From JAAYRG01 sp964643255 (lineage in GTDB: Bacteria; Bacillota; Clostridia; Lachnospirales; Lachnospiraceae): DNA of 32,452 nucleotides. Where the stretch lies: assembly GCA_964643255.1 (NCBI GenBank), contig CAZXSM010000014.1, forward strand, positions 1 through 32,452, written 5' to 3'. This document shows positions 17,204 to 25,958 of this stretch, in pieces. The notes under the pieces were generated by a model, which saw nothing but the letters and a program-made list of their open reading frames with translations, was not told where the DNA came from and did not search any database. Position numbers and translations under genes: made by a program. The stretch's first letter is position 1. Each line of letters begins with the position of its first letter.

Positions 17204-19768
17204 TTATTTAAAGACTTGGCGGGCTATATCTACTGCACCTTTGGCGTCTTTGGAGTAGTAGTCAGCTCCAATTTGAATTGCGTAGTCTGGGGTTAGAACT
17301 GCTCCCCCTACCATTATTTTTACCCCAGGGCATGATTGTCTAAGAGCTTTTATGGTAGCCTCCATGTTTTTAACGGTGGTTGTCATTAAGGCACTTAGCC
17401 CTACTAGTTTAATGTCTTCTTTCTGAACTGTTTCTACAATTTTTTCTATTGGAACGTCTTTGCCTAAGTCTATTAGGGTATAACCATAGTTTTCTAGGAT
17501 AAGCTTGACAATATTTTTACCTATGTCATGAATGTCTCCTAGGACGGTCGCTATAACTATTTTATTAGATTTAAATTGCATCTTAGAGCTTATGCTTTTA
17601 TCCTTAGAATCACTTTCTTGTGCAATATGTTCTTTTATTACTTCAAATACTTCTTTGGAAGTTTCGGCACTTCTAATTAACTGAGGTAAAAATATTTCTT
17701 GTTCTTCATATTTATCTCCAACTATGTCTAGGGCAGGAATAATAAACTCATTAACAATATCTAAGGGTTCATACTTATCTAATAATTCTAGGGATTTGGA
17801 TTTTGCTTCATCTTTTAAGCCTTTAATGATTATTTCTAACAAATCATTATCTTGTGCTTGAGATCTAGTTTTAGCCTTAGTAGTATTACTTGTAGCTGAT
17901 GTGGTTACAGTTACATTACTATATGCATCAATGAATTCTTTACTATCTTTATCTTGATTAGCTATAACTTTATATGATCTTATAACCCCCATAATTGCTT
18001 GATTGGTAGAATCTGTTATAGGAGCGTCTAAGCCGTAAGCTAAGGCAATTGCTAGATAGGTTGTATTTAATAAGTTTCTATTAGGTAGTCCAAATGATAT
18101 ATTGCTTGTTCCAAGAACTATTTTAACATTGTACTTATCTTTGATTAATGGAATGGATTTCAAGGTTTCCATTACAGCTTCTTGTTGGGCAGAAGCTGTT
18201 AGAACTAGGGGGTCTATAAGAATGTTCTCTTCAGGTATACCGTAAGATTTAGCTGTATCAATTAATTTGCTAGCTATTTTAAGGCGGCCTTTTGCAGTAT
18301 CAGGAATTCCGTTTTCGTCAAGGGTTAGGGCAACTACAAGGGCACCGTATTTCTTAACAATAGGAAATATTGACTCCATGCTAGATTGCTTACCATTTAC
18401 TGAATTAATGATAGGTTTTCCATTATAAATTCTAGCGGCAGACTCAATAACATCTACCTGGGCACTGTCTATTTGTAAAGGTAAGGAAACCATACTTTGT
18501 ACTTCTTTTATAACTTTTACCATCATTTCCTTTTCATCAATATCTGGAAGTCCAACATTAATGTCTAATATATCAGATCCTGTATCTTGCTGGTTTATAG
18601 CTTCTTTTAGAATAAAATCTAGATTATCAGACCTAAGAGCTTCTTTTAAATCCTTCTTACCTGTAGGATTTATTCTTTCACCTATTACCTTGGTTTCATC
18701 TCCTATAAATACAGTTTTCGTAGATGAAGTACAAGCAGTGAAGTGTTTTCTCTCAATACTTATAGGCTTTAATTCTGAAAGTTCATTTCTAATAGCTTTT
18801 ATGTAGTCAGGGCTTGTTCCACAGCAACCACCAAAAGTAGTAACTCCCTTTTCTGCCATTAATTTAATTTCTTTAGCATATTCTTCAGGACCTACATCGT
18901 AATATGTGGAATTATCTTTATATTTAGGAAGTCCTGCATTTGCCTGAATCATTATAGGAGTGGAGCTATATTTTACAAATTCGTCTACTATAGATTGGAG
19001 TTGAACTGGGCCAAGAGAACAATTAGCGCCTAGTACGTCTACACCTAGACCTTCTGCAACAAACACAAAGGTTGCCACGTCGGTTCCTGTAAATGTACGA
19101 CCATTTTCCTGAAAAGACATAGTACAATATACTGGCAAGTCAGAGTTTTCCTTGGCAGCAAGAATAGCTGCTTTAGCTTCATAGATATCAGTCATAGTTT
19201 CTATTAAAATTATATTTGCACCAGCTTTAACACCTGCCACAACCTGTTCTTTAAATATGTCATAGGCTTGGTCAAAACTCAAACTACCTAGTGGAGACAG
19301 AAGACTGCCAATAGGTCCAATATCTAGGGCTATAGTCCTGCTTATGCAATGACCTCCCATTTCTTCGTCATAAGAATAAGTAGAACCATTTAGCAAGTAT
19401 TGGAGGGGATGATTACTTATAGCCTCCTTGGCATTATTAACTCCAGCAGTAATTACTTCTTCTACACTATAAGGAGAATCTGCTAGCTTAAGTCTATTTG
19501 CTCCAAAGGTATTAGTAGTTATAATATCAGCTTCAGAGTTTAAATAAGCTTGATGAATGTCAATAATTACTTCAGGATTAGTTATGTTGAGTTCTTCTGG
19601 AATTTCTCCTGGCTTAAGGCTTATATCCTGCAACATGGTACCCATGGCACCATCAAAAATCGCAAATTTATCTTTTAATCTTGGAATTACCTTTTTATCA
19701 AATTTATTGTCAGAATCAATTTTGTTTAATTCGTTTTTTTGATTAATCTTATTCAAATTTCTTTCCAC
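17204..19768 (-). CDS. metH: cobalamin-dependent methionine synthase (without activation domain)
   Basis: Transfers a methyl group from methyltetrahydrofolate to homocysteine through cobalamin. Domains in its 854 residues: homocysteine-binding barrel (about 30-320; zinc cysteines in GANCSLGP and GGCCGT), pterin-binding barrel (about 350-600; ERINPTGKK), the cobalamin cap (about 640-720) and the B12 Rossmann domain with DIHDIG, whose histidine binds cobalt. The reactivation domain that ends long MetH proteins is absent; the gene just upstream supplies it. The GTG at 19768 is chosen because AAGGAG lies 6 bases upstream; the frame is open to 19804. This start lies inside the upstream gene, suggesting coupled translation. 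Third gene of the SAM-riboswitch operon. No clear terminator was seen after it. Confidence 0.95.
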   Translation of the reverse strand: MERNLNKINQKNELNKIDSDNKFDKKVIPRLKDKFAIFDGAMGTMLQDISLKPGEIPEELNITNPEVIIDIHQAYLNSEADIITTNTFGANRLKLADSPYSVEEVITAGVNNAKEAISNHPLQYLLNGSTYSYDEEMGGHCISRTIALDIGPIGSLLSPLGSLSFDQAYDIFKEQVVAGVKAGANIILIETMTDIYEAKAAILAAKENSDLPVYCTMSFQENGRTFTGTDVATFVFVAEGLGVDVLGANCSLGPVQLQSIVDEFVKYSSTPIMIQANAGLPKYKDNSTYYDVGPEEYAKEIKLMAEKGVTTFGGCCGTSPDYIKAIRNELSELKPISIERKHFTACTSSTKTVFIGDETKVIGERINPTGKKDLKEALRSDNLDFILKEAINQQDTGSDILDINVGLPDIDEKEMMVKVIKEVQSMVSLPLQIDSAQVDVIESAARIYNGKPIINSVNGKQSSMESIFPIVKKYGALVVALTLDENGIPDTAKGRLKIASKLIDTAKSYGIPEENILIDPLVLTASAQQEAVMETLKSIPLIKDKYNVKIVLGTSNISFGLPNRNLLNTTYLAIALAYGLDAPITDSTNQAIMGVIRSYKVIANQDKDSKEFIDAYSNVTVTTSATSNTTKAKTRSQAQDNDLLEIIIKGLKDEAKSKSLELLDKYEPLDIVNEFIIPALDIVGDKYEEQEIFLPQLIRSAETSKEVFEVIKEHIAQESDSKDKSISSKMQFKSNKIVIATVLGDIHDIGKNIVKLILENYGYTLIDLGKDVPIEKIVETVQKEDIKLVGLSALMTTTVKNMEATIKALRQSCPGVKIMVGGAVLTPDYAIQIGADYYSKDAKGAVDIARQVFK

Positions 19769-20474
19769 AGATTTCTCCTTCTTTAGCAAAACTACAATTA
19801 TCATTTATCCCACACAGAGAGCATAAACTTTTAGAAGTTTGCTTACTATTAGACTTATCAAAACCAATAAATGCTGTTACTGACTTCCTGGGAATTAATA
19901 TAGATGTATCCGAAGCTGTAAGACCAATAAGTTTATTAGCATTTAATGATTTTAATATATCAGCTTGATGAGTGATGGGAACATCACCATAACCAGGGCT
20001 ATACCTAAAGGTAATTCCACAATTTTCTTCTCTTGCAATAGCTGCAATTTCTTCTTCAACATAGTCGCATAGACCTTCTATATAAGCAGTAGCACAAGTA
20101 TCGAATATAATACCTTTGGAAAGTTGGCTTAAACTATAGTATCTAATTTTTTTTTCAACTGCTAGACCAAGGGTAGCAGCTATAACCGCCACTTTTTCAC
20201 AATTTTCTAGCAACTTATAAAGATCCTTAGAAGTAATAGAAAACTCATTTTCAAAATCAATCCTATTCTTGTTTTTTTCAATATTGAAAATTCTATAGAC
20301 ATATTTTAATTCACTTATGTCTTGTAATTCGGATATGGATTCCTTTATTACTTCATTTGTTGTCTCATCTATGTCTTTACTTTTGTAATTTAGATATCTT
20401 AAAACTTCATTTTTATCAATATTAATCTCTTTGCTTTCTATGTGATTAGCGTTCAGTCTGTAATTTGCCTTCAT
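19749..20474 (-). CDS. methionine synthase activation-domain protein
   Basis: Separate protein of 241 residues resembling the C-terminal activation domain of MetH, which rebinds SAM and remethylates oxidised cobalamin. Recognisable segments include FDTCATAYIEGLCDYVEEE, the FRYSPGYGDVPI stretch (RxxPGYG-type SAM-binding motif) and a cysteine-rich end (CSLCGINDNC, then CGKKFE). The standalone form next to a short MetH is usual in Clostridia and explains why MetH here lacks this domain. Its start at 20474 overlaps the end of metF by 29 bases and its end overlaps metH by 20 bases, so the three genes are tightly packed. Confidence 0.9.
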   Translation of the reverse strand: MKANYRLNANHIESKEINIDKNEVLRYLNYKSKDIDETTNEVIKESISELQDISELKYVYRIFNIEKNKNRIDFENEFSITSKDLYKLLENCEKVAVIAATLGLAVEKKIRYYSLSQLSKGIIFDTCATAYIEGLCDYVEEEIAAIAREENCGITFRYSPGYGDVPITHQADILKSLNANKLIGLTASDTSILIPRKSVTAFIGFDKSNSKQTSKSLCSLCGINDNCSFAKEGEICGKKFE

Positions 20475-21351
20475 TTGTCAAAACACTCCTAATCGCAGTT
20501 ATACTCTCTATAATTTTCCTAGCAGTTGCCGGTTTGTTCATTGTGTAAATATGTATGCCATCAATTCCCCATGATAAGAGCTCTATAATTTGACTAATTG
20601 CATAAGCCATTCCTGCTTCATATAAAGCTTCTGGATCATCTTCATACTTTTCTAAAACCCTAAGTAGTTTCTTAGGAACAGAGTTACCAGTTAATTTTTT
20701 AACTGTGGAAACTTGCCTCTTGTTAAGTATTGGCATGATTCCAGCCAATATTGGAACACTAACACCTTTAGCAGCAGCTTTATCATAAAAGCTATAAAAG
20801 GCATCATTATCAAAGAACATTTGTGTAGTGAAGAAATCAGCACCAACATCTTGCTTTCTTTTGAGAAAATCAATATCATCATCTAAGGTCTTGGCATCTG
20901 GATGTTTTTCAGGATAGCAAGCAGCTCCAATGGAAAAGTCACCTATATCTTTGATATGCTTTATTAATTCAACGGAGTTTTTATATCTATCATCAGGGAC
21001 AATGACACTTGGATCTGTAGGATAATCACCTCTAAGGGCCATAATATTTTGAATTCCTTTTTCTTTTAAGGAGTTTAATAAAACATCAGTTTCATCCTTA
21101 GTTGAACTAATGCATGTAATATGAGCTAATGATGTTAGGTCATATTTGTTTTGGATATATGAAGCAATTTCAAGGGTTTTGTCCTTTGTAGTTCCACCTG
21201 CGCCATAAGTAACACTTATAAAATCAGGTTCTAAACTATAAAGTTCATCAATTGTTTCATATATAGTTGAAACAGGATAATTGGTTTTTGGTGGAAAGAT
21301 TTCAAATGTAATCAATGGTTTCTTTTTATTTAACTTATCACTTATTTTCAT
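20446..21351 (-). CDS. metF: methylenetetrahydrofolate reductase
   Basis: Reduces methylenetetrahydrofolate to methyltetrahydrofolate, the methyl donor for MetH. It has 301 residues, the normal bacterial size, with the family start FEIFPPK, the FISVTYGAGG stretch, the NIMALRGDYP segment and the DFFTTQMFFD flavin/folate region. The ATG at 21351 is chosen because AGGAGG lies 4 bases upstream; the frame runs on into the riboswitch terminator, which is leader and not coding. First gene of the operon, so synthesis of the methyl donor, the methyl transfer and reactivation of the cofactor are controlled together by the SAM-I riboswitch. Confidence 0.96.
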   Translation of the reverse strand: MKISDKLNKKKPLITFEIFPPKTNYPVSTIYETIDELYSLEPDFISVTYGAGGTTKDKTLEIASYIQNKYDLTSLAHITCISSTKDETDVLLNSLKEKGIQNIMALRGDYPTDPSVIVPDDRYKNSVELIKHIKDIGDFSIGAACYPEKHPDAKTLDDDIDFLKRKQDVGADFFTTQMFFDNDAFYSFYDKAAAKGVSVPILAGIMPILNKRQVSTVKKLTGNSVPKKLLRVLEKYEDDPEALYEAGMAYAISQIIELLSWGIDGIHIYTMNKPATARKIIESITAIRSVLTNEGKLQTER

Positions 21352-21367
21352 AAATCCTCCTAATAAT

Positions 21368-21396
21368 AAAAAAAACTTTCCGCAAATAGGAAAGTT
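21368..21396 (-). terminator. riboswitch-controlled terminator
   Basis: On the minus strand AACTTTCC and GGAAAGTT (21374-21381 and 21389-21396) form an 8-bp stem followed by eight T. It sits between the SAM-I aptamer and metF, as expected for attenuation when SAM is bound. Confidence 0.92.
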
Positions 21397-21409
21397 ACAA
21401 TTAATAATC

Positions 21410-21506
21410 CTCATCTGCCGGTAGCTACCGCTGGAATTAGCACCACATATGTAAATAATGGTTGCTGGACTTCATAGGGCCAGGTCCCTCAGTCACTCTT
21501 GATGAA
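21410..21506 (-). ncRNA. SAM-I riboswitch (S box)
   Basis: The minus strand carries the conserved S-box landmarks in order: ATCAAGAG, GAGGGAC, GGCCC followed by ATGAAG, AGCAACC, GGTGCTAATTCC and GCAGATGAG. TTCATC and GATGAG pair to close P1. With the terminator downstream it should switch off metF, the activation gene and metH when S-adenosylmethionine is abundant. The match is to remembered consensus; a covariance search would settle it. Confidence 0.96.
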
Positions 21507-21526
21507 TATATATTCAATTTGAATAG

Positions 21527-21556
21527 AGTATATACGAACATCTGCTTACTTGTCAA
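21527..21556 (-). promoter_or_regulatory. promoter of the methionine operon
   Basis: On the minus strand TTGACA (21551-21556) and TATACT (21527-21532) are 18 bases apart, ending about 20 bases before the riboswitch. Confidence 0.8.
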
Positions 21557-21604
21557 GGTATTTGGATATTTAAATGGAATTTATTGTTTAAAGATTATCT
21601 TATC

Positions 21605-21633
21605 TTAACATCTACTTGATTTTATGATATTAT
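21605..21633 (+). promoter_or_regulatory. candidate promoter of the nucleotidase operon
   Basis: TTAACA (21605-21610) and TATTAT (21628-21633) are 17 bases apart. Transcription would start near 21640, where the first arm of the long structured leader begins. Confidence 0.55.
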
Positions 21634-21639
21634 TATTTT

Positions 21640-21790
21640 AATAGGTAATTACGAAACTTAGATTTTTTTAAATAGGAGTTAGTCATACTAACTAAAATAA
21701 GGGTGACTTTGCGTCAAGGGTCACGATCACCGTTTTTAGTTATTATGACTAGCTCCGATAAAAATACAAGATGTTTCGCAATTATCTATT
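21640..21790 (+). ncRNA. long structured leader RNA, family not recognised
   Basis: Three nested stems are visible. Outer: AATAGGTAATTACGAAAC (21640-21657) with GTTTCGCAATTATCTATT (21773-21790), 18 positions with one mismatch and one wobble. Middle: 21675-21697 with 21734-21756, 23 positions (GGAGTTAGTCATA with TATGACTAGCTCC, then AACTAAAA with TTTTAGTT), one mismatch and one wobble. Inner: GGTGA (21702-21706) with TCACC (21727-21731), and a competing pairing GTGAC with GTCAC. It lies between a candidate promoter and the ribosome-binding site at 21802, so it should form the 5' leader of the nucleotidase gene. I could not match it to any riboswitch class I know. No T run follows, so it does not look like a simple terminator. 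Confidence 0.6.
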
Positions 21791-21815
21791 TATTAAAACA
21801 TTAGGAGGTAACTAA

Positions 21816-22394
21816 GTGAAGGATTTGAACATTTGTATTGATATTGATGGTACCATAACAGAACCTTATTATTGGCTTGAACCTTATAATAAACACTTTG
21901 GAAAAAATGTGACAGAGGAAGATGTAACTCAATATAATATTTGCGAAATTCTTGACATAAGTGAAGAAGAACATTACAAGTTTTATGATAAATACAAATA
22001 TAAACTTCATTGGGATGAGCAAATTCTAAGTGACGCTCCAGGTTTTATTAATAAATTAAGCAAGGACCATTACATATATTTTGTAACGGCTAGAGAAAAA
22101 AGCTTAACAATGCTTACTCATGCATATTTAAAGTATCATAAATTCAAATATGATGACCTTTTCCTATTAGGTAGTCATTATAAAGTGGAAAAGGCAAAAG
22201 AGTTAGGCTGTGATATATTTATAGAGGATAGTGCTAGCAATGCTCTTGAATTATCGGAAGCAGGCTTTAAAGTGTTACTTTTTGATACTAATTATAATAG
22301 GATTAAGTTAAATGATAATATTGTTAGGATTTATAATTGGAAGGAAATATATAGTAAGATAAACGACTTACTATTACAAGAGGATGCTATGTAA
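21816..22394 (+). CDS. 5'-nucleotidase-like HAD phosphatase (NT5C type)
   Basis: Cytoplasmic HAD hydrolase of 192 residues resembling the 5'(3')-deoxyribonucleotidase group, which dephosphorylates (deoxy)nucleoside monophosphates. Motif I is CIDIDGTIT (nucleophile Asp in DIDGT), motif II the FVTAREKS threonine, and the acidic FIEDSASNA matches the final metal-binding motif. The GTG at 21816 has AGGAGG about 8 bases upstream. The hydrolase gene follows after 25 bases on the same strand, so they form an operon; both products are predicted to act on phosphoesters. The structured leader upstream may regulate the pair. The family is likely; the exact nucleotide substrate is not known. Confidence 0.85.
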   Translation: MKDLNICIDIDGTITEPYYWLEPYNKHFGKNVTEEDVTQYNICEILDISEEEHYKFYDKYKYKLHWDEQILSDAPGFINKLSKDHYIYFVTAREKSLTMLTHAYLKYHKFKYDDLFLLGSHYKVEKAKELGCDIFIEDSASNALELSEAGFKVLLFDTNYNRIKLNDNIVRIYNWKEIYSKINDLLLQEDAM

Positions 22395-22419
22395 TATTTA
22401 TCTAAAAGGAAGGTAGAAA

Positions 22420-23712
22420 ATGAACAGAGATAAAAGAGCTAAACATGTAATATTTATATCTTATGATGCATTTTCAGAAGATAATTGGCAAAAGGCTAAG
22501 AGCCTCCCAAATTTAAAGAAATTAATAGAAAATGGGGCCTATACATCAAGTTTAAAAAGCATTTATCCAACCCTTACCTATCTTATACATACTACATATG
22601 TTACGGGGCTTTACCCAGATAAGCATAATATTATTCATAACAAGCCCTTACAAACATTCGTTAAGGATAAAGATCAAGAATGGTATTGGTATAGGGATAA
22701 AGTAAATGGTCAAACTATTTACGATATAGTTAAAGAAAATGGTATGAAAACAGCAGGTATATTATGGCCAGTTTCAGCCAAGTCTTCTATTGATTATAAT
22801 TTACCTGAAATAATAGCTATTAAAAACGAAAGTCAAATACTTAAGATGCTTAAAAATTCTACCCTAGGTTATACTCTTAGGCTGGCCTTAAAATATGGCA
22901 AAGAGTTGAATGGTAGCGTAAATCAGCCATATCTAGATAATTTTACTAGTCTTTGTGCAGTGGATACAATAAAGAATAAAAAACCTAATCTCTTATTACT
23001 TCATTTAATAGAATTAGATGACACAAAACACAAGAATGGTACAAAAGGACCACAAGTAGATAAAACAATAAAACGAATGGATAAGAGACTTGGCGATATT
23101 ATGGAAGCTGTTAAAGATGCGGGGCTAGAAAAGGAAACAGTCTTTATAATATCAGGAGATCATGGTCATATTGATATAGATTATAAGGTCCACCTTAATA
23201 ATTTGTTAAGAGACAATAAGTTGATTTATGAGGAAAATGGAAGATTAAAGTGGAGGGCATACCTGCAGCCAACAGGAGGTTCAGCTTATCTCTATATAAA
23301 GAAAGGTGACAAAGAAGCAGAAGACTTAGTTCTTAAAATATTAGAAGAGGCTAAAGATTCTGATAAATATGGGATTGAGTCTATATATGATAGAAATAAA
23401 CTAGATAAATTCCATGTTCATAAATCTGTACCATATATGGTGGAAGCTAAAAGAGGATATAGCTTTGAAGAAGATCTTTCCGACCAAACAATAATAGATC
23501 TTAAGGAAAAAGGCATAAGACATGCAAACCATGGTTACAGTCCAGATAAGGATAATTACCTAACCAATTTAGTTATATCAGGAGATATAATAAAAAATAA
23601 TTATCATATGGAAAATGTAGAACTAGTAGATATAGCTCCAACTATAGGGGAAATTCTAGGTTTAAAATTCCCAGAATGTGATGGGAGAGTGCTAGAAGAG
23701 ATATTTAAGTAA
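22420..23712 (+). CDS. type I phosphodiesterase/nucleotide pyrophosphatase-family hydrolase
   Basis: Alkaline-phosphatase-superfamily enzyme of 430 residues. Two-metal site residues are visible in order: the Asp of IFISYDAF, the nucleophilic Thr in YPTLTYLIHTTYVTG, the Asp and His of ELDDTKHKNG, and the DH of SGDHGHID, with a late His in RHANHGYSP. There is no signal peptide or membrane anchor, so it is probably cytoplasmic, unlike many eukaryotic relatives. It lies 25 bases downstream of the nucleotidase gene and is followed by a strong terminator, giving a two-gene operon. It may release nucleoside monophosphates that the first enzyme dephosphorylates, but that link is inference. Confidence 0.88.
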   Translation: MNRDKRAKHVIFISYDAFSEDNWQKAKSLPNLKKLIENGAYTSSLKSIYPTLTYLIHTTYVTGLYPDKHNIIHNKPLQTFVKDKDQEWYWYRDKVNGQTIYDIVKENGMKTAGILWPVSAKSSIDYNLPEIIAIKNESQILKMLKNSTLGYTLRLALKYGKELNGSVNQPYLDNFTSLCAVDTIKNKKPNLLLLHLIELDDTKHKNGTKGPQVDKTIKRMDKRLGDIMEAVKDAGLEKETVFIISGDHGHIDIDYKVHLNNLLRDNKLIYEENGRLKWRAYLQPTGGSAYLYIKKGDKEAEDLVLKILEEAKDSDKYGIESIYDRNKLDKFHVHKSVPYMVEAKRGYSFEEDLSDQTIIDLKEKGIRHANHGYSPDKDNYLTNLVISGDIIKNNYHMENVELVDIAPTIGEILGLKFPECDGRVLEEIFK

Positions 23713-23716
23713 AGAT

Positions 23717-23770
23717 AATAAAGGGATATTTTGAATGGATGGTATTCACCAATCAAAATATCCCTTTATT
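23717..23770. terminator. strong bidirectional terminator
   Basis: AATAAAGGGATATTTTGA (23717-23734) and TCAAAATATCCCTTTATT (23753-23770) are perfect 18-bp arms around an 18-base loop. It separates the convergent hydrolase and ppk genes. Confidence 0.88.
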
Positions 23771-23783
23771 AAATTTTGATATG

Positions 23784-25910
23784 TTAAACTCCAAAAAACT
23801 TTTTAATTTTTGACCATAAGAGATTTTTCTTAGATGGTCTGTAGGGCTCTATTTGCAAGGCTTCTTCTATAAACAAATCTTGGGCAATTATAGGCTCTCC
23901 TTGGTTGGTGATTTTATTGTAATCGCCATTGGAGTCAATGATTCTGGCCTTAACATTATCTTTAAGAGTAGTTTCAATAATATGATTTATTTTTTCTTTT
24001 ATTTTTATATCATATATAGGACAGGAAACTTCAATTCTTCTATCTAAATTTCGAGTCATAAGGTCTGCTGAGGAAATATATATTTTTTGATCTATGCCAC
24101 TACCAAATGAGTATATCCGTGTATGTTCAAGATACCTACCTACTATGGCCCGAATCTCAATATTTTCAGTGATGCCTTCGATGCCAGGCAGTATACAGCA
24201 TATTCCTCTTATTATCATAGTTATTTTTACACCAGCAGATGAAGCTTGGGCTAGTTTAAGGATCATATCATGATCAGAGAGTGAATTTACTTTACAAAAA
24301 ATCCTTCCCTCTGATTCCTTAGCTATTTCCTCATCAAAAAGCTCCATTAATTTTGCTTTCATGTAAATTGGTGCTACTAGGAAATGTTTGTAATTACCTT
24401 CTAGGTTATTAGTAGACATATTATTAAAAAACTGAGTAGCATCAAGTCCAATTTCCTCATTACCTGTAATAAATGATAGATCTGTATATTGCTTAGCAGT
24501 ACTTTCATTGTAATTGCCTGTGCCAACTTGGGTAATATACTGAATTTTTCCTTTGTCTCGATATGTAATTAAGCAGACTTTTGAGTGACATTTATATTCT
24601 TCAAACCCATAGATTATATTAACACCAGCATCTTCTAACTTTTCTGAATAGTCAATATTGTTTTGTTCGTCGAATCTGGCTCTTAGCTCTATCATAGCAG
24701 TAACATCTTTGCCATTTTCGGAGGCGGTACATAGGTAATCTACTATAGTAGCATTTTTGGCCATTCGGTAAATGGTTATTTTGATAGATATTACTCTTGG
24801 GTCATTAGCTGCTTGTCTAATTAAGTAAAGGAAGGGGCGCATACTTTCATATGGATAATGAAACAATAAATCTTTCTTACTAGCAAGTTCTATCATGTTT
24901 GTTTCAGGAACAAGAATAGATTTAACTGGTTTAAAAGCCTCATATAATAAATTTTTATTATCATTTTTAGTAATGTCATCTATTAAATCATAGACATAAT
25001 GCATTTCTAAAGGTGCATTCATTACATAAATTTGATACTCTTCAATATCCAAGTGTTCACATAAGTATTCCTTCAAGTCATCACTAAGTTCATTGCTAGT
25101 TTCTAGCCTAACTACAGCAAGTCTTTTGCGAAGACGAAGAAGTTTTTTCATTTGATTTCTAAAGTCATACTGTTCATCTAAGGGGTAATTCTCAGGATTT
25201 ATATCAGCATTTCTGGTAACGGATATTCTTGTCTTTTCAACCATTTTATATGTTCCAAACATCTCATCAATAAACTCAGTAATTACTTTGTCGAAATGAA
25301 TATACCTATAGTTTTCACCAGGTAAAAAAATATACTTTGGTATATTTTCAGGTATGGGCACAAGACCATATATTTTTTTGTTCTTATTATTATTAAGAAG
25401 ACAAGCAATATAAACTTCTTTATTTTTTAAATGAGGAAATGGATGGTGTGGGTCTACAATTTGAGGGGATAAAATTGGATAAATTGAATTGTCAAAAAGT
25501 TTTTTAAGGTAGTTCTTCTCCCTATTATCAAGCTCATCATAATCTAAGGAATATATTTTGTTAGATCTAAGAACTGCCTCTACACCTTTATATGAATTGT
25601 CATATTTAATATTAAGCTTACTTGTAATTTGATATATAGCATCAAGTTGTTCTTTTGGAGTCATACCTGACTTATTGTCAATAGCATTAGGCTTATGGAT
25701 TGACTTTTCTAGCAAGCTTCCCACCCTAACCCTGAAAAACTCATCAAGGTTAGTTGCATAAATTGAAACAAATTTTAACCGCTCTAAAATAGGCGTATCA
25801 GGGTCATCTGCCTCTTCAAGAATTCTTTCATTAAACTTTAACCAAGAAACTTCTCGATTTTGCATAAAAACAACTTTATTATTATCCTCTAAAAGATTAT
25901 CAGCAATCAT
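23784..25910 (-). CDS. ppk1: polyphosphate kinase 1
   Basis: Makes inorganic polyphosphate from ATP, reversibly. The 708-residue length is normal. The N-terminal domain has the family start NREVSWLKFNERILEEA and IYATNLDEFFRVRVG. The phosphorylated histidine of the catalytic domain is in YKCHSKVCLITYRD, followed by QVGTGNYNESTAKQYTDLS, and the second phospholipase-D-like half carries the MTRNLDRRIEVSCPIYD segment. The ATG at 25910 has GGAG 11 bases upstream. It lies 48 bases downstream of ppx on the same strand, so synthesis and hydrolysis of polyphosphate are encoded together, a common arrangement. Confidence 0.96.
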   Translation of the reverse strand: MIADNLLEDNNKVVFMQNREVSWLKFNERILEEADDPDTPILERLKFVSIYATNLDEFFRVRVGSLLEKSIHKPNAIDNKSGMTPKEQLDAIYQITSKLNIKYDNSYKGVEAVLRSNKIYSLDYDELDNREKNYLKKLFDNSIYPILSPQIVDPHHPFPHLKNKEVYIACLLNNNKNKKIYGLVPIPENIPKYIFLPGENYRYIHFDKVITEFIDEMFGTYKMVEKTRISVTRNADINPENYPLDEQYDFRNQMKKLLRLRKRLAVVRLETSNELSDDLKEYLCEHLDIEEYQIYVMNAPLEMHYVYDLIDDITKNDNKNLLYEAFKPVKSILVPETNMIELASKKDLLFHYPYESMRPFLYLIRQAANDPRVISIKITIYRMAKNATIVDYLCTASENGKDVTAMIELRARFDEQNNIDYSEKLEDAGVNIIYGFEEYKCHSKVCLITYRDKGKIQYITQVGTGNYNESTAKQYTDLSFITGNEEIGLDATQFFNNMSTNNLEGNYKHFLVAPIYMKAKLMELFDEEIAKESEGRIFCKVNSLSDHDMILKLAQASSAGVKITMIIRGICCILPGIEGITENIEIRAIVGRYLEHTRIYSFGSGIDQKIYISSADLMTRNLDRRIEVSCPIYDIKIKEKINHIIETTLKDNVKARIIDSNGDYNKITNQGEPIIAQDLFIEEALQIEPYRPSKKNLLWSKIKKFFGV

Positions 25911-25958
25911 TTGTTTACTTACTCCATTCTCTCCTAGTAAAAATATATAATTGTAGTA

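Noticed and set aside
21352..21414. Longer start for metF
   Set aside because: This stretch is the riboswitch terminator; AGGAGG before 21351 marks the true start.
21640..21790. Interpretation of the long hairpin as a miniature transposable element
   Set aside because: The arms look like terminal repeats, but I see no clear target-site duplication or second copy in the window; the position just after a promoter favours a leader RNA. Not excluded.
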